Positions 1-5,786 are shown, counted from the stretch's first letter. The stretch: 12,317 nt of DNA from Barnesiella sp. (GCA_014801065.1 JAAVEX010000048.1:1-12317), one strand, 5' to 3'. Translations and numbers: made by a program. Notes: generated from the letters alone by a model not told the origin.

Positions 1-118
1 TGCAAGTTGAAGAGGGAGCGATGCGGGCATCGTGACCGATAAAACTTGGCAAAAATCGCCTGAAAGATCAACAAAATCAGAGTATATAAAAATTATTCAC
101 ATAAATTTAAACAGTTTC
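1..118. other. Left-edge non-coding stretch, possible tail of an upstream gene
   Basis: No complete gene lies here. The frame beginning at position 3 reads QVEEGAMRAS and stops at TGA 33-35. The frame beginning at position 1 also stays open until TAA 40-42. Either could be the last codons of a gene that starts outside the window, but ten to thirteen codons are too few to decide. A perfect inverted repeat, CGATGC-GG-GCATCG, lies at 19-32 without a T-tract. From about 60 onward the sequence is AT-rich and looks intergenic. Confidence 0.3.
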
Positions 119-306
119 TAAGTAAGTGTTCGAATTTAATTTATACTATATGCGAACTTATTTTTTAGTCAATTTCAGTGCGGAGTGAAGGAACTTAGCG
201 AGCTAAGTAACTGAACAACAAGCTGAAAGTGGCAAAAAAGAAGTCGCAGAGAGTATAAAATATGTTGTTTATCACCTACTATAGGTTAAATTTGAATACT
301 TACTTA
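119..306. repeat. Large imperfect palindrome, MITE-like intergenic element
   Basis: The two ends of this 188-bp segment are inverted copies. Positions 119-139 (TAAGTAAGTGTTCGAATTTAA) and the reverse complement of 286-306 agree at 19 of 21 bases. The match resumes further in. The left segment around 141-178 (TTTATACT, TGCGA, CTT, TTTTTT, TTTCAG) corresponds in order to the reverse complement of about 223-261. The centre is ACTTAG-CGAG-CTAAGT at 193-208. The right arm has about 25 extra bases (roughly 261-285). The match does not continue outside 119-306, so the ends are sharp. No clear target-site duplication is visible. The layout (short, non-coding, terminal inverted repeats, foldback) resembles a miniature inverted-repeat element, but I cannot name a family. 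Confidence 0.7.
265..294 (+). promoter_or_regulatory. Promoter-like sequence in the right arm of the palindrome, facing the oxidoreductase operon
   Basis: TAAATTTG at 287-294 fits the Bacteroidetes -7 consensus TAnnTTTG. A TTG at 265-267 lies 19 bases upstream in the -33 position. It reads rightward, out of the repeat toward the operon at 461. The corresponding bases in the left arm read TAAATTCG on the opposite strand and no longer fit the consensus. Confidence 0.4.
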
Positions 307-356
307 TGTGCAATTTGCGGCACAATAAATGTTAACGCACGCCCTTACTGTTTTCA

Positions 357-381
357 TTTGTCGAAAAATCAATTATATTTG
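357..381 (+). promoter_or_regulatory. Candidate promoter of the 2-oxoacid oxidoreductase operon
   Basis: TATATTTG at 374-381 is a perfect TAnnTTTG -7 box about 80 bases before the first start codon. The nearest TTTG (357-360) is only 13 bases upstream, shorter than the usual spacing of about 20, so the -33 element is poor. It competes with the site at 265-294. Confidence 0.45.
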
Positions 382-460
382 CGAAAGGATAGTGCGCCAA
401 CCCTTCGCCGCACACTCCACCATCTCACATACAACAACCATTGAACAGATATATTAAAAT

Positions 461-691
461 ATGGCAAAAGTAATCGGAGCTGTTGAAATCAACGTCGAAC
501 GCTGCAAAGGATGTGATCTATGCGTAGTGGCCTGTCCCACCGACGTTCTTTCGCTGCAACCCAAAGAAGTGAACAATCGCGGATATCACTACGCATACAC
601 TGCCGATCCTGAAAAATGTATCGGTTGCGCATCATGCGCTCTCGTTTGTCCCGACGGATGCATCGAAGTCTATCGCGTGGTTGAAAAATAA
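461..691 (+). CDS. 2-oxoacid:ferredoxin oxidoreductase, delta (ferredoxin-like) subunit
   Basis: This 76-residue protein is a 2[4Fe-4S] ferredoxin-type subunit. The two cluster motifs are CxxCxxCxxxCP at C15, C18, C21, C25 and at C53, C56, C59, C63. They are separated by the longer linker typical of KorD/VorD/PorD subunits rather than of small clostridial ferredoxins. In the enzyme it should relay electrons from the TPP centre of the beta subunit to a soluble ferredoxin in the cytoplasm. The ATG at 461 follows an A-rich stretch (ATATTAAAAT) with no Shine-Dalgarno, as is usual in Bacteroidetes. It is the first gene of a four-gene operon; the alpha gene starts 7 bases after its stop. The subunit type is clear from motif and context. 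The exact 2-oxoacid handled by the complex is not. Confidence 0.93.
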   Translation: MAKVIGAVEINVERCKGCDLCVVACPTDVLSLQPKEVNNRGYHYAYTADPEKCIGCASCALVCPDGCIEVYRVVEK

Positions 692-698
692 CAACAAC

Positions 699-1796
699 AT
701 GAATATGAAAGAAGAAATAAAACTGATGAAGGGTAATGAAGCGATAGCTCATGCTGCCGTGCGCTATGGTGTCGACGGCTATTTCGGCTATCCCATCACC
801 CCTCAGAGCGAAGTGCTTGAAACCCTCGAAGCCCTTATGCCCTGGGAAACCACCGGAATGGTTGTACTGCAGGCCGAAAGCGAAGTCGCTTCGATCAACA
901 TGGTCTATGGAGGTGCATCCACCGGTAAAGCCGTCATGACATCATCATCAAGCCCCGGCATATCGCTGATGCAGGAAGGGCTGTCGTATATCGCCGCCGG
1001 CGAACTCCCGGCGCTGATCGTCAACGTCATGCGCGGTGGTCCCGGCCTCGGCACCATCCAACCCTCCCAGAGCGACTATTTCCAAGCCGTTAAAGGCGGT
1101 GGTCATGGTGACTACCACTATATTGTCCTCGCACCCTCGACCGTTCAGGAAATGGCCGACTTTGTAGGACTTGGTTTCGATCTCGCCTTCAAATATCGCA
1201 CCCCCGCCATGCTCCTTGCCGACGGTATTGTCGGACAGATGATGGAAAAAGTAGTGCTCCCCGCCCCTCGTCCGCGACGCACTCCCCAACAGATTGCCCA
1301 ACAATACCCTTGGGCCGTCACCGGACACCCCGATGGTCGCAAACCCAACGTGCTGACCACACTCGAACTCGATTCGGCAAAAATGGAAGTGAACAACAAC
1401 CGTTATCAGGAAACCTACCGCCGCATCGAAGAAAACGAAGTGCGCTACCAGGAATATTTCACCGATGATGCCGAAGTGATCTTCGTGGCCTTCGGATCAA
1501 TTGCCCGAATCTGCCTCAAAGCCATCGAAGATGCTCGCGCCGAAGGTGTCAAAGTAGGTCTGATCCGCCCCATAACGCTCTGGCCATTCCCCACCAAACG
1601 CCTGCGTCAACTTGCCGACAAAGTCAAAGGAATGATGGTGGTCGAACTCAACGCCGGTCAGATGATCGAAGATGTGCGCCTCGCAACCGAAGGACGGATC
1701 CCCGTCTATCACTACGGCCGCATGGGAGGCATCGTTCCCAACCCTCAGGAAGTGATGGATGCAACCCTCACCCACTTCCCCGATCTGAAAAAATAA
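699..1796 (+). CDS. vorB: 2-oxoacid:ferredoxin oxidoreductase, alpha subunit (VorB/KorA type)
   Basis: This 365-residue alpha subunit belongs to an enzyme that oxidatively decarboxylates a 2-oxoacid with CoA and ferredoxin, giving an acyl-CoA. The reaction is reversible in anaerobes. The N-terminal pyrimidine-binding domain shows GNEAIAHAA and then YPITPQSE at about residues 31-38, the family signature. The central part has QAESEVASINMVYGGA and TSSSSPGISLMQEG. The C-terminal transketolase-like domain includes GLIRPITLWPFP. The sequence resembles proteins named 3-methyl-2-oxobutanoate dehydrogenase subunit VorB in Bacteroidales. 2-Oxoglutarate (KorA) remains possible because the subfamilies are hard to separate by eye. 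I chose ATG 699; ATG 705 is equally plausible. A TTG at 681 would overlap the previous gene and adds only an Asn-rich tail. Confidence 0.93.
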   Translation: MNMKEEIKLMKGNEAIAHAAVRYGVDGYFGYPITPQSEVLETLEALMPWETTGMVVLQAESEVASINMVYGGASTGKAVMTSSSSPGISLMQEGLSYIAAGELPALIVNVMRGGPGLGTIQPSQSDYFQAVKGGGHGDYHYIVLAPSTVQEMADFVGLGFDLAFKYRTPAMLLADGIVGQMMEKVVLPAPRPRRTPQQIAQQYPWAVTGHPDGRKPNVLTTLELDSAKMEVNNNRYQETYRRIEENEVRYQEYFTDDAEVIFVAFGSIARICLKAIEDARAEGVKVGLIRPITLWPFPTKRLRQLADKVKGMMVVELNAGQMIEDVRLATEGRIPVYHYGRMGGIVPNPQEVMDATLTHFPDLKK

Positions 1797-1832
1797 ACAC
1801 TTCCACGAATCTCCCAACAGAATTAGATCCAA

Positions 1833-2594
1833 ATGAATATCCAAGATATAAAGCGAAGCGAAAACAAGGTCTACTCCAAGCCCGAGCTTCTTAACGACAC
1901 TCCGATGCACTACTGCCCCGGCTGTAGCCACGGCGTGGTCCATAAACTCGTGGCCGAAGTGATCAAAGAGATGGGTGTTGAAAACAGTTGTATCGGTGTT
2001 GCTCCCGTAGGTTGCGCCGTTTTTGCCTACTCATATATTGACATCGACTGGATTGAAGCAGCCCACGGACGCGCTCCGGCCGTGGCAACAGGCGCCAAAC
2101 GTCTCAACCCCGAAAACCTCGTGTTCACCTATCAGGGCGACGGCGACCTCGCCGCCATCGGTACTGCCGAAACCATCCACGCAGCCAACCGTGGCGAAAA
2201 CATCGCCATAATCTTCATCAACAATGCCATCTATGGCATGACAGGCGGACAGATGGCACCAACCACTCTCGAAGGACAGAAAACAGCCACCACCCCCTAC
2301 GGTCGTCGCGTCGACCTCAACGGCTATCCTCTCAAAATCAGCAACCTGCTCGCGCAGCTCGAAGGAACATGCTATGTGACCCGACAGGCCGTCCACACCC
2401 CCGCAGCCGTGAGAAAAGCCAAAGCCGCCATACGCAAAGCCTTCGAAAACTCCATTGCTGGTCGAGGAACATCAGTGGTCGAAGTGGTCAGCACATGCAA
2501 CAGCGGCTGGAAAATGTCGCCCGCAAAAGCCAACGAATGGATGGTTGAAAATATGTTCCCCGCCTATCCTCTGGGCGACCTTAAAAACGAATAA
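1833..2594 (+). CDS. 2-oxoacid:ferredoxin oxidoreductase, beta subunit (TPP-binding)
   Basis: The 253-residue beta subunit carries the thiamine diphosphate site. CPGCSHG at residues 28-34 is the usual N-terminal motif of KorB/VorA-type subunits. The GDGDLAAIG segment followed by NNAIYGMTGGQ is the TPP/Mg binding region, with the GDGD...NN spacing expected of the family. Together with the alpha subunit it forms the catalytic unit, and electrons leave through the delta ferredoxin. Length is normal for the family, with no visible defect. It lies 36 bases after the alpha gene and 5 bases before the gamma gene, so co-transcription is very likely. The substrate could be branched-chain 2-oxoacids or 2-oxoglutarate. 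Confidence 0.93.
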   Translation: MNIQDIKRSENKVYSKPELLNDTPMHYCPGCSHGVVHKLVAEVIKEMGVENSCIGVAPVGCAVFAYSYIDIDWIEAAHGRAPAVATGAKRLNPENLVFTYQGDGDLAAIGTAETIHAANRGENIAIIFINNAIYGMTGGQMAPTTLEGQKTATTPYGRRVDLNGYPLKISNLLAQLEGTCYVTRQAVHTPAAVRKAKAAIRKAFENSIAGRGTSVVEVVSTCNSGWKMSPAKANEWMVENMFPAYPLGDLKNE

Positions 2595-2599
2595 AACAA

Positions 2600-3145
2600 A
2601 TGAAACAGGAAATTATAGCAGCAGGATTTGGCGGCCAGGGAGTCCTGTCAATGGGAAAAATTCTGGCCTACGCCGGATTGATCGACGATCTTGAAGTGAC
2701 CTGGATGCCATCCTACGGTCCGGAACAGCGCGGCGGAACAGCCAACGTCACCGTTGTCCTATCCGATCAGCCGATCAGCTCACCGGTTCTTGACAGCTAC
2801 GACACAGCTGTGATCCTCAATCAGCAGAGCCTCGACAAATTCGAATCTAAAGTCAAACCCGGAGGCACATTGATCTACGACCCCTACGGAATCCATCGTC
2901 CCCCCACTCGCACCGACATCAACATCTACCCCGTCGAAGCGATGGAAGCAGCCATGGAACTTAAAAGCGCCAAAAGCTACAACATGATCATTCTCGGTGC
3001 GCTACTTAAAGTCAACCCCGTGGTCAGCATCGACTCCGTAATGACCGGCCTGAAAAAAACCCTCCCCGAACGCCATCACCACCTCCTCCCGGCCAACCGC
3101 GAGGCCATAGCCCGCGGCATGGAGCTGATCGAAAAACAAAACTGA
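2600..3145 (+). CDS. 2-oxoacid:ferredoxin oxidoreductase, gamma subunit
   Basis: The 181-residue gamma subunit opens with MKQEIIAAGFGGQGV, the glycine-rich GFGGQGV signature of the pyruvate/ketoisovalerate oxidoreductase gamma family. It continues with SYGPEQRGGTANV, also conserved in that family. Gamma subunits bind the CoA side of the complex in related enzymes; that role comes from the family, not from residues I can verify here. Its ATG is 5 bases after the beta stop, and a strong terminator follows about 25 bases after its TGA. It is therefore the last gene of the operon. Length is typical for KorC/VorC. Confidence 0.93.
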   Translation: MKQEIIAAGFGGQGVLSMGKILAYAGLIDDLEVTWMPSYGPEQRGGTANVTVVLSDQPISSPVLDSYDTAVILNQQSLDKFESKVKPGGTLIYDPYGIHRPPTRTDINIYPVEAMEAAMELKSAKSYNMIILGALLKVNPVVSIDSVMTGLKKTLPERHHHLLPANREAIARGMELIEKQN

Positions 3146-3169
3146 TCATCAATCAAATAGAATCCAAAC

Positions 3170-3200
3170 AAGGAGACGGTCGCTCAACCGTCTCCTTTTT
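3170..3200 (+). terminator. Rho-independent terminator after the oxidoreductase operon
   Basis: AAGGAGACGGT (3170-3180) pairs perfectly with ACCGTCTCCTT (3187-3197) around a 6-base loop, followed by a T-run to 3200. The 11-bp GC-rich stem plus T-tract is a strong intrinsic terminator. Confidence 0.93.
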
Positions 3201-3235
3201 CTATGCCTATCCCTAATTTCTATGCCCATCCCTAA
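3198..3235. repeat. Two tandem copies of a 19-bp unit
   Basis: Positions 3198-3216 (TTTCTATGCCTATCCCTAA) and 3217-3235 (TTTCTATGCCCATCCCTAA) differ at one base. The first copy begins in the T-tract of the terminator. No function is evident; it may be a local duplication. Confidence 0.75.
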
Positions 3236-3632
3236 AAAAGTAGCAGCAGAGATAGAGTTAATCCGTTATCTCCTGGGGAAACGTTCGAAATTATCAAGCG
3301 CCCATTTTATCAATTCGGAGAGAATGGAAAAAACGCTTTGACCCATCTACGACCGCAACATCAAATGCACATCTCCCGAACCATGACCTACATCTGCATT
3401 CAGGCCAAAGAAGGCTCCCTCGGCGGCTACACCATGATCGACGCCGAAATAACCGAACGCCCCCACCTTATACAATCATTAAATTCCACATTCCGGGTGG
3501 CAAATATAAAGAAAGACAAAGAGCGCGAGAAAAAACAAAATTTTACACTAACAAGAGTTGGATTTTCAGAAAAATTACTACATTTGCAGTGTAAATCGTT
3601 TTTATATTCGTAACTAACCTAAGAAAATTATT
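3236..3632 (+). other. Spacer with an orphan open frame, possible gene remnant
   Basis: This stretch of about 400 bases has no gene I recognise. One frame is open from 3236 to the stop at 3611-3613. Its first 80 or so codons (to about 3480) are protein-like in composition and include NPLSPGETFEII and EGSLGGYTMIDAEITERP. After 3480 the frame becomes AT-rich and basic, and it overlaps the promoter of the next gene. The first ATG is at 3338, inside the protein-like part, and no promoter precedes it. A degraded fragment of a lost gene is the simplest reading, but I cannot assign a family. Confidence 0.3.
3558..3586 (+). promoter_or_regulatory. Promoter of the small ferredoxin gene
   Basis: TACATTTG at 3579-3586 matches the Bacteroidetes -7 box TAnnTTTG. 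TTG at 3558-3560 lies 18 bases upstream in the -33 position. Transcription would start near 3593, giving a leader of about 40 bases before ATG 3633. Confidence 0.65.
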
Positions 3633-3800
3633 ATGGCTTACGTAATTACTGACAAATGTGTCGCTTGCGGAACTTGTCTTCCCGTCTGCCCCGTTGAGGC
3701 TATCTCTGAAGGTGATATCTACCACATCGATCCCGACACTTGCATCGAGTGCGGTTCATGTGCTGAAGTTTGCCCCAGCGAAGCTATCATTCCGGGCTAA
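3633..3800 (+). CDS. Small 2[4Fe-4S] ferredoxin, clostridial type
   Basis: This 55-residue protein, starting MAYVITDKCVACGTC, is a complete soluble ferredoxin. Cluster cysteines lie at 9, 12, 15, 19 and at 37, 40, 43, 47, each set in the CxxCxxCxxxCP pattern. Length and symmetry match the classic bacterial ferredoxin that carries electrons at low potential in the cytoplasm. It is too short for many ORF cut-offs. Unlike the delta subunit upstream it stands alone, with its own promoter (3558-3586) and terminator (3823-3858). It is therefore more likely a general electron carrier than an enzyme subunit. Its closeness to the 2-oxoacid oxidoreductase suggests, but does not show, that it accepts electrons from that enzyme. 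The start follows an A-rich stretch with no Shine-Dalgarno. Confidence 0.95.
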   Translation: MAYVITDKCVACGTCLPVCPVEAISEGDIYHIDPDTCIECGSCAEVCPSEAIIPG

Positions 3801-3822
3801 GTAGCAGACATTGAAAAAAAAT

Positions 3823-3858
3823 AAGCGGAGCGTCCATTTTCTGGCGCTCCGCTTTTTT
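3823..3858 (+). terminator. Rho-independent terminator after the ferredoxin gene
   Basis: AAGCGGAGCG (3823-3832) pairs with CGCTCCGCTT (3845-3854) around a 12-base loop, followed by a T-run. An A-rich stretch on the 5' side could extend the stem or serve the opposite strand. Confidence 0.92.
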
Positions 3859-3882
3859 TATTAATACCCAATCTAAAAACAT

Positions 3883-3914
3883 TTTGCATAAATCAACTTA
3901 AATTTCTAAATTTG
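3883..3914 (+). promoter_or_regulatory. Promoter upstream of the structured region and PEGA gene
   Basis: TTTG (3883-3886), 20 bases, then TAAATTTG (3907-3914) is an exact fit to the Bacteroidetes housekeeping promoter. The expected start near 3921 is about 340 bases ahead of the next start codon. Confidence 0.65.
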
Positions 3915-3915
3915 T

Positions 3916-3925
3916 CACAGCTGTG
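3916..3925. promoter_or_regulatory. Palindrome CACAGCTGTG at the predicted transcription start
   Basis: This perfect 10-bp palindrome begins two bases after the -7 box and covers the predicted +1. The position suits a repressor operator. With no known matching regulator this is only a candidate. Confidence 0.3.
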
Positions 3926-4260
3926 CTAAACTTCTTATAAGAGTATAAGAGAAGCACCGATATTATAATGTAGATGAGCGTTTTTTGCTTTATCCACCCC
4001 CGAAATCGCCAAATTTCATTACTACACGGATAAAAGCAGTCTAAAAACGCTCCATGTTTGCGTTTATAGCCGTTTGCCGCCCATGAGTGACAAATGTCTA
4101 TATAATCGCTTGCGTGGGGTGGGCTGTTATCGTGTAAGGGCGTTTGGCGATGCCCGGGAGTGAATAACAGAACATTGTCCCACGCTTGTCGTCAAATAAC
4201 CATTCATTTAATCGCGTACCGGGGATAAATCGCGACATTAACAACTAATCATTATCATCT
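3921..4260 (+). ncRNA. Structured leader or separate small RNA of unknown family
   Basis: There is no gene in these 340 bases, but there are several strong foldbacks. A small hairpin is formed by 3931-3939 with 3944-3954. Hairpin A pairs 3976-3985 (GAGCGTTTTT) with 4043-4052 (AAAAACGCTC), then 3986-3995 with 4028-4038 with one bulged A. A short inner hairpin GAAAT/ATTTC lies at 4002-4017. Hairpin B is nested: GCGTGGG 4112-4118 with CCCACGC 4179-4185, CTGTTAT 4124-4130 with ATAACAG 4164-4170, and GGGC 4138-4141 with GCCC 4152-4155. No T-tract follows hairpin B, so a long leader of the PEGA gene is as likely as an independent RNA. I recognise no tmRNA, RNase P, SRP or known riboswitch core. Confidence 0.45.
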
Positions 4261-4713
4261 ATGGAAAAAAGAATGACCACATTGGTAATTCTGGCGTTAT
4301 TACTCCTACCGTTGTCGCTGCAAACCTTCGGGGCCAAGAAAATCACAGTAAAAACAATTCCGGAAAACGCAACGATCTTTGTTGACGGACAACCCGTCGG
4401 GGAAGGGGTATACACTGTAAAATTTGAAAAAGGCAATGACTTTTACATCATTACCGCATTTGCCCCGGGATATATCGGAAAACGCTATCGACTTCTAAAA
4501 TCCAACCCGGACAAAACTGTTGTGATCCGACTCAACGAAGATGAAGCACTATTAGCCTCGACCGGGAGTGAAAACGGTGCCGAGCTGGCTAACACATGGA
4601 TGGACATCACATGTCGTAAAGGAATGACCGAAGATCAGGTGTGGAAACGGCTGATGAACATCGCAACAAGCTATTTTTCCAACATTGAGGTCCGTGACAA
4701 AGCTGCCGGATGA
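4261..4713 (+). CDS. PEGA-domain exported protein, cut short by an in-frame TGA
   Basis: As read, this frame gives 150 residues. Residues 1-24 form a signal peptide (KR, then a Leu-rich core, ending near FGA). A PEGA-like beta domain follows at about 26-95: KKITVKTIPENATIFVDGQPVGEG and AFAPGYIGKRYRL are typical of PEGA domains, which occur in surface or cell-wall-associated proteins. The part from about 105 on (WMDITCRKGMTEDQVWKRL) belongs to a further domain that is cut by TGA at codon 151 (4711-4713). The same frame then continues without another stop to 4947, so the product is probably truncated relative to its relatives. The function is unknown. The gene is preceded by the structured region and followed by another exported protein gene, probably in the same transcript. 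Confidence 0.7.
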   Translation: MEKRMTTLVILALLLLPLSLQTFGAKKITVKTIPENATIFVDGQPVGEGVYTVKFEKGNDFYIITAFAPGYIGKRYRLLKSNPDKTVVIRLNEDEALLASTGSENGAELANTWMDITCRKGMTEDQVWKRLMNIATSYFSNIEVRDKAAG

Positions 4714-4947
4714 ATAAAAACAAACTGGAAACCCACGAAATGCACATATCAGACCGTCCGCACTCGACTTGAAATCCGTATGTCGTTCACAGGTGATGAT
4801 GTGATCACCTACCGTGCACGCATCGTATCGGAAATCAAAGACAATGATTGCAACAGCAAAAATTGCTATGAATCCTACGATAGGGTTCTCAAAATCTTTG
4901 AACCGATGATCGAGGAACTGCAAACATCAGTTGGCGGCGGTGAATAA
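4714..4947 (+). pseudogene. In-frame continuation of the PEGA gene beyond the TGA
   Basis: Directly after TGA 4711-4713 the same frame stays open for 77 codons and ends at TAA 4945-4947. It begins IKTNWKPTKCTYQTVRTRL and ends SVGGGE. It has protein-like composition and no start codon of its own near its beginning. Reading the stop as tryptophan (TGG to TGA) gives a smooth join, AAG-W-IKTNW, and a protein of 228 residues. A nonsense mutation, a sequencing error or stop readthrough would all produce this pattern. TGA is a normal stop here, used at 3145 and 7807, so a changed genetic code is excluded. Confidence 0.65.
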
Positions 4948-4983
4948 AAATCTTTAATGTTAAATCAACCTTTTATAAAAGAA

Positions 4984-5694
4984 ATGAATAAGCTCATCTT
5001 CATATTGGCACTCAGCTGCCTTATTGCTATTGACGGATCCGCCCAGTTTAGTGTTTATAGCGGACCTGCCCAGACTTTTATTGAATCCGCGATCAAGGAT
5101 ATATACAAAGATCAGGCAGAAGAAATTTTAAGAACAACAAAAACATATAACTGTAATGATCCCGAGTTTGACTGGCAGCAATATAACGACAAAACCGGAA
5201 AAGCTCTTGTTTCGAAGAACTTTCTTGAGCTCGAATCAAAAAAAGATGATTTATATTGCATGTCGTTTTGTGAACTGCCTATCGATATGAGATCCGATGA
5301 TTTTTCTGTCAAGCTCATGATGACCCCTGTCAAATTTTCCGACAATAACCCGATAGGCATTGTTTATGATGTTGAAAGTGAATCTAACTATAGGATGCTG
5401 CTTTTAATGAAAAAGAGCTTTCAGTTGGTCAATGTTTCGGATGGAAAGATGTCTATTGTGAAAAAGGGTCTCTACAAAATGCCTGATAAGTCAAAATTAA
5501 TTCTTTTGGATATTACCAGACAGAAAGGGAAATTGATTTTTTCCATTAACGGGCTCGAAATGATCAGGACATCAAGTCCGGAGATGAAGAACCCCAATTT
5601 CGGTTTCGCTGTCGGACCAAAAGCAAAGCTATTGGGCTTTGGCATAGGATATGAAAAAGTCTCTCCCGACCTCGATGAGGAAGGACAATTGTAA
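4984..5694 (+). CDS. Exported protein of unknown function, possible LamG-like fold
   Basis: The product has 236 residues from ATG 4984. I prefer this start to ATG 4957 because it opens directly with a signal peptide: MNKLIF, then a hydrophobic core, ending near GSAQ-F at about residue 21. The mature part is rich in beta-strand-like alternation, for example FSVKLMMTPVKF, YRMLLLMKKSFQLVNV, KLILLDITRQKGKLIFSING and PNFGFAVG. That pattern recalls laminin-G/concanavalin-type lectin folds, but no catalytic or binding motif is recognisable. It lies 36 bases after the end of the extended PEGA frame and is followed by a terminator. The two are probably one transcription unit and may act together in the periplasm or at the surface. 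The family is unknown to me. Confidence 0.75.
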   Translation: MNKLIFILALSCLIAIDGSAQFSVYSGPAQTFIESAIKDIYKDQAEEILRTTKTYNCNDPEFDWQQYNDKTGKALVSKNFLELESKKDDLYCMSFCELPIDMRSDDFSVKLMMTPVKFSDNNPIGIVYDVESESNYRMLLLMKKSFQLVNVSDGKMSIVKKGLYKMPDKSKLILLDITRQKGKLIFSINGLEMIRTSSPEMKNPNFGFAVGPKAKLLGFGIGYEKVSPDLDEEGQL

Positions 5695-5701
5695 CAGCCA
5701 T

Positions 5702-5743
5702 AAAGCGGAGCACACTGTCAGTAATCGGTTGCTCCGCTTTTTT
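5702..5743 (+). terminator. Rho-independent terminator after the exported-protein gene
   Basis: AAAGCGGAGCA (5702-5712) pairs with TGCTCCGCTTT (5730-5740), followed by TTT. The stem core AAGCGGAGC is the same as in the terminator at 3823-3858. Confidence 0.9.
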
Positions 5744-5754
5744 CGTTCATATGC

Positions 5755-5786
5755 TTTGTTTGTCCGAAAATGTATTGCTAAATTTG
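5755..5786 (+). promoter_or_regulatory. Promoter of the PorE-like/GSCFA/MurF-Alr run
   Basis: TTTG (5755-5758), 20 bases, then TAAATTTG (5779-5786) fits the Bacteroidetes promoter exactly. The start codon is 50 bases further on. Confidence 0.65.

Noticed and set aside
262..444. A 60-codon open frame on the plus strand
   Set aside because: It begins inside the right arm of the palindrome, covers both promoter candidates, has no recognisable domain, and its composition is that of intergenic DNA.
681..698. TTG start for the alpha subunit at 681
   Set aside because: It would overlap the delta gene and add only an Asn-rich stretch; ATG 699 or 705 gives the usual N-terminus.
3921..4260. Identification as 6S RNA, tmRNA, RNase P or SRP RNA
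   Set aside because: I see none of the conserved cores of these RNAs, and the two separate hairpins do not suit the single long hairpin of 6S RNA.
4711..4713. TGA as selenocysteine or a reassigned tryptophan codon
   Set aside because: No SECIS-like hairpin is evident just after the codon, the family context suggests Trp, and other genes in the window use TGA as a true stop.
4791..4810. Inverted repeat AGGTGAT/ATCACCT
   Set aside because: It lies within the protein-like continuation of the PEGA frame, has no T-tract, and is short enough to arise by chance.
4957..4983. Upstream ATG for the exported protein at 4957
   Set aside because: It adds nine residues in front of a normal signal peptide that begins at ATG 4984.
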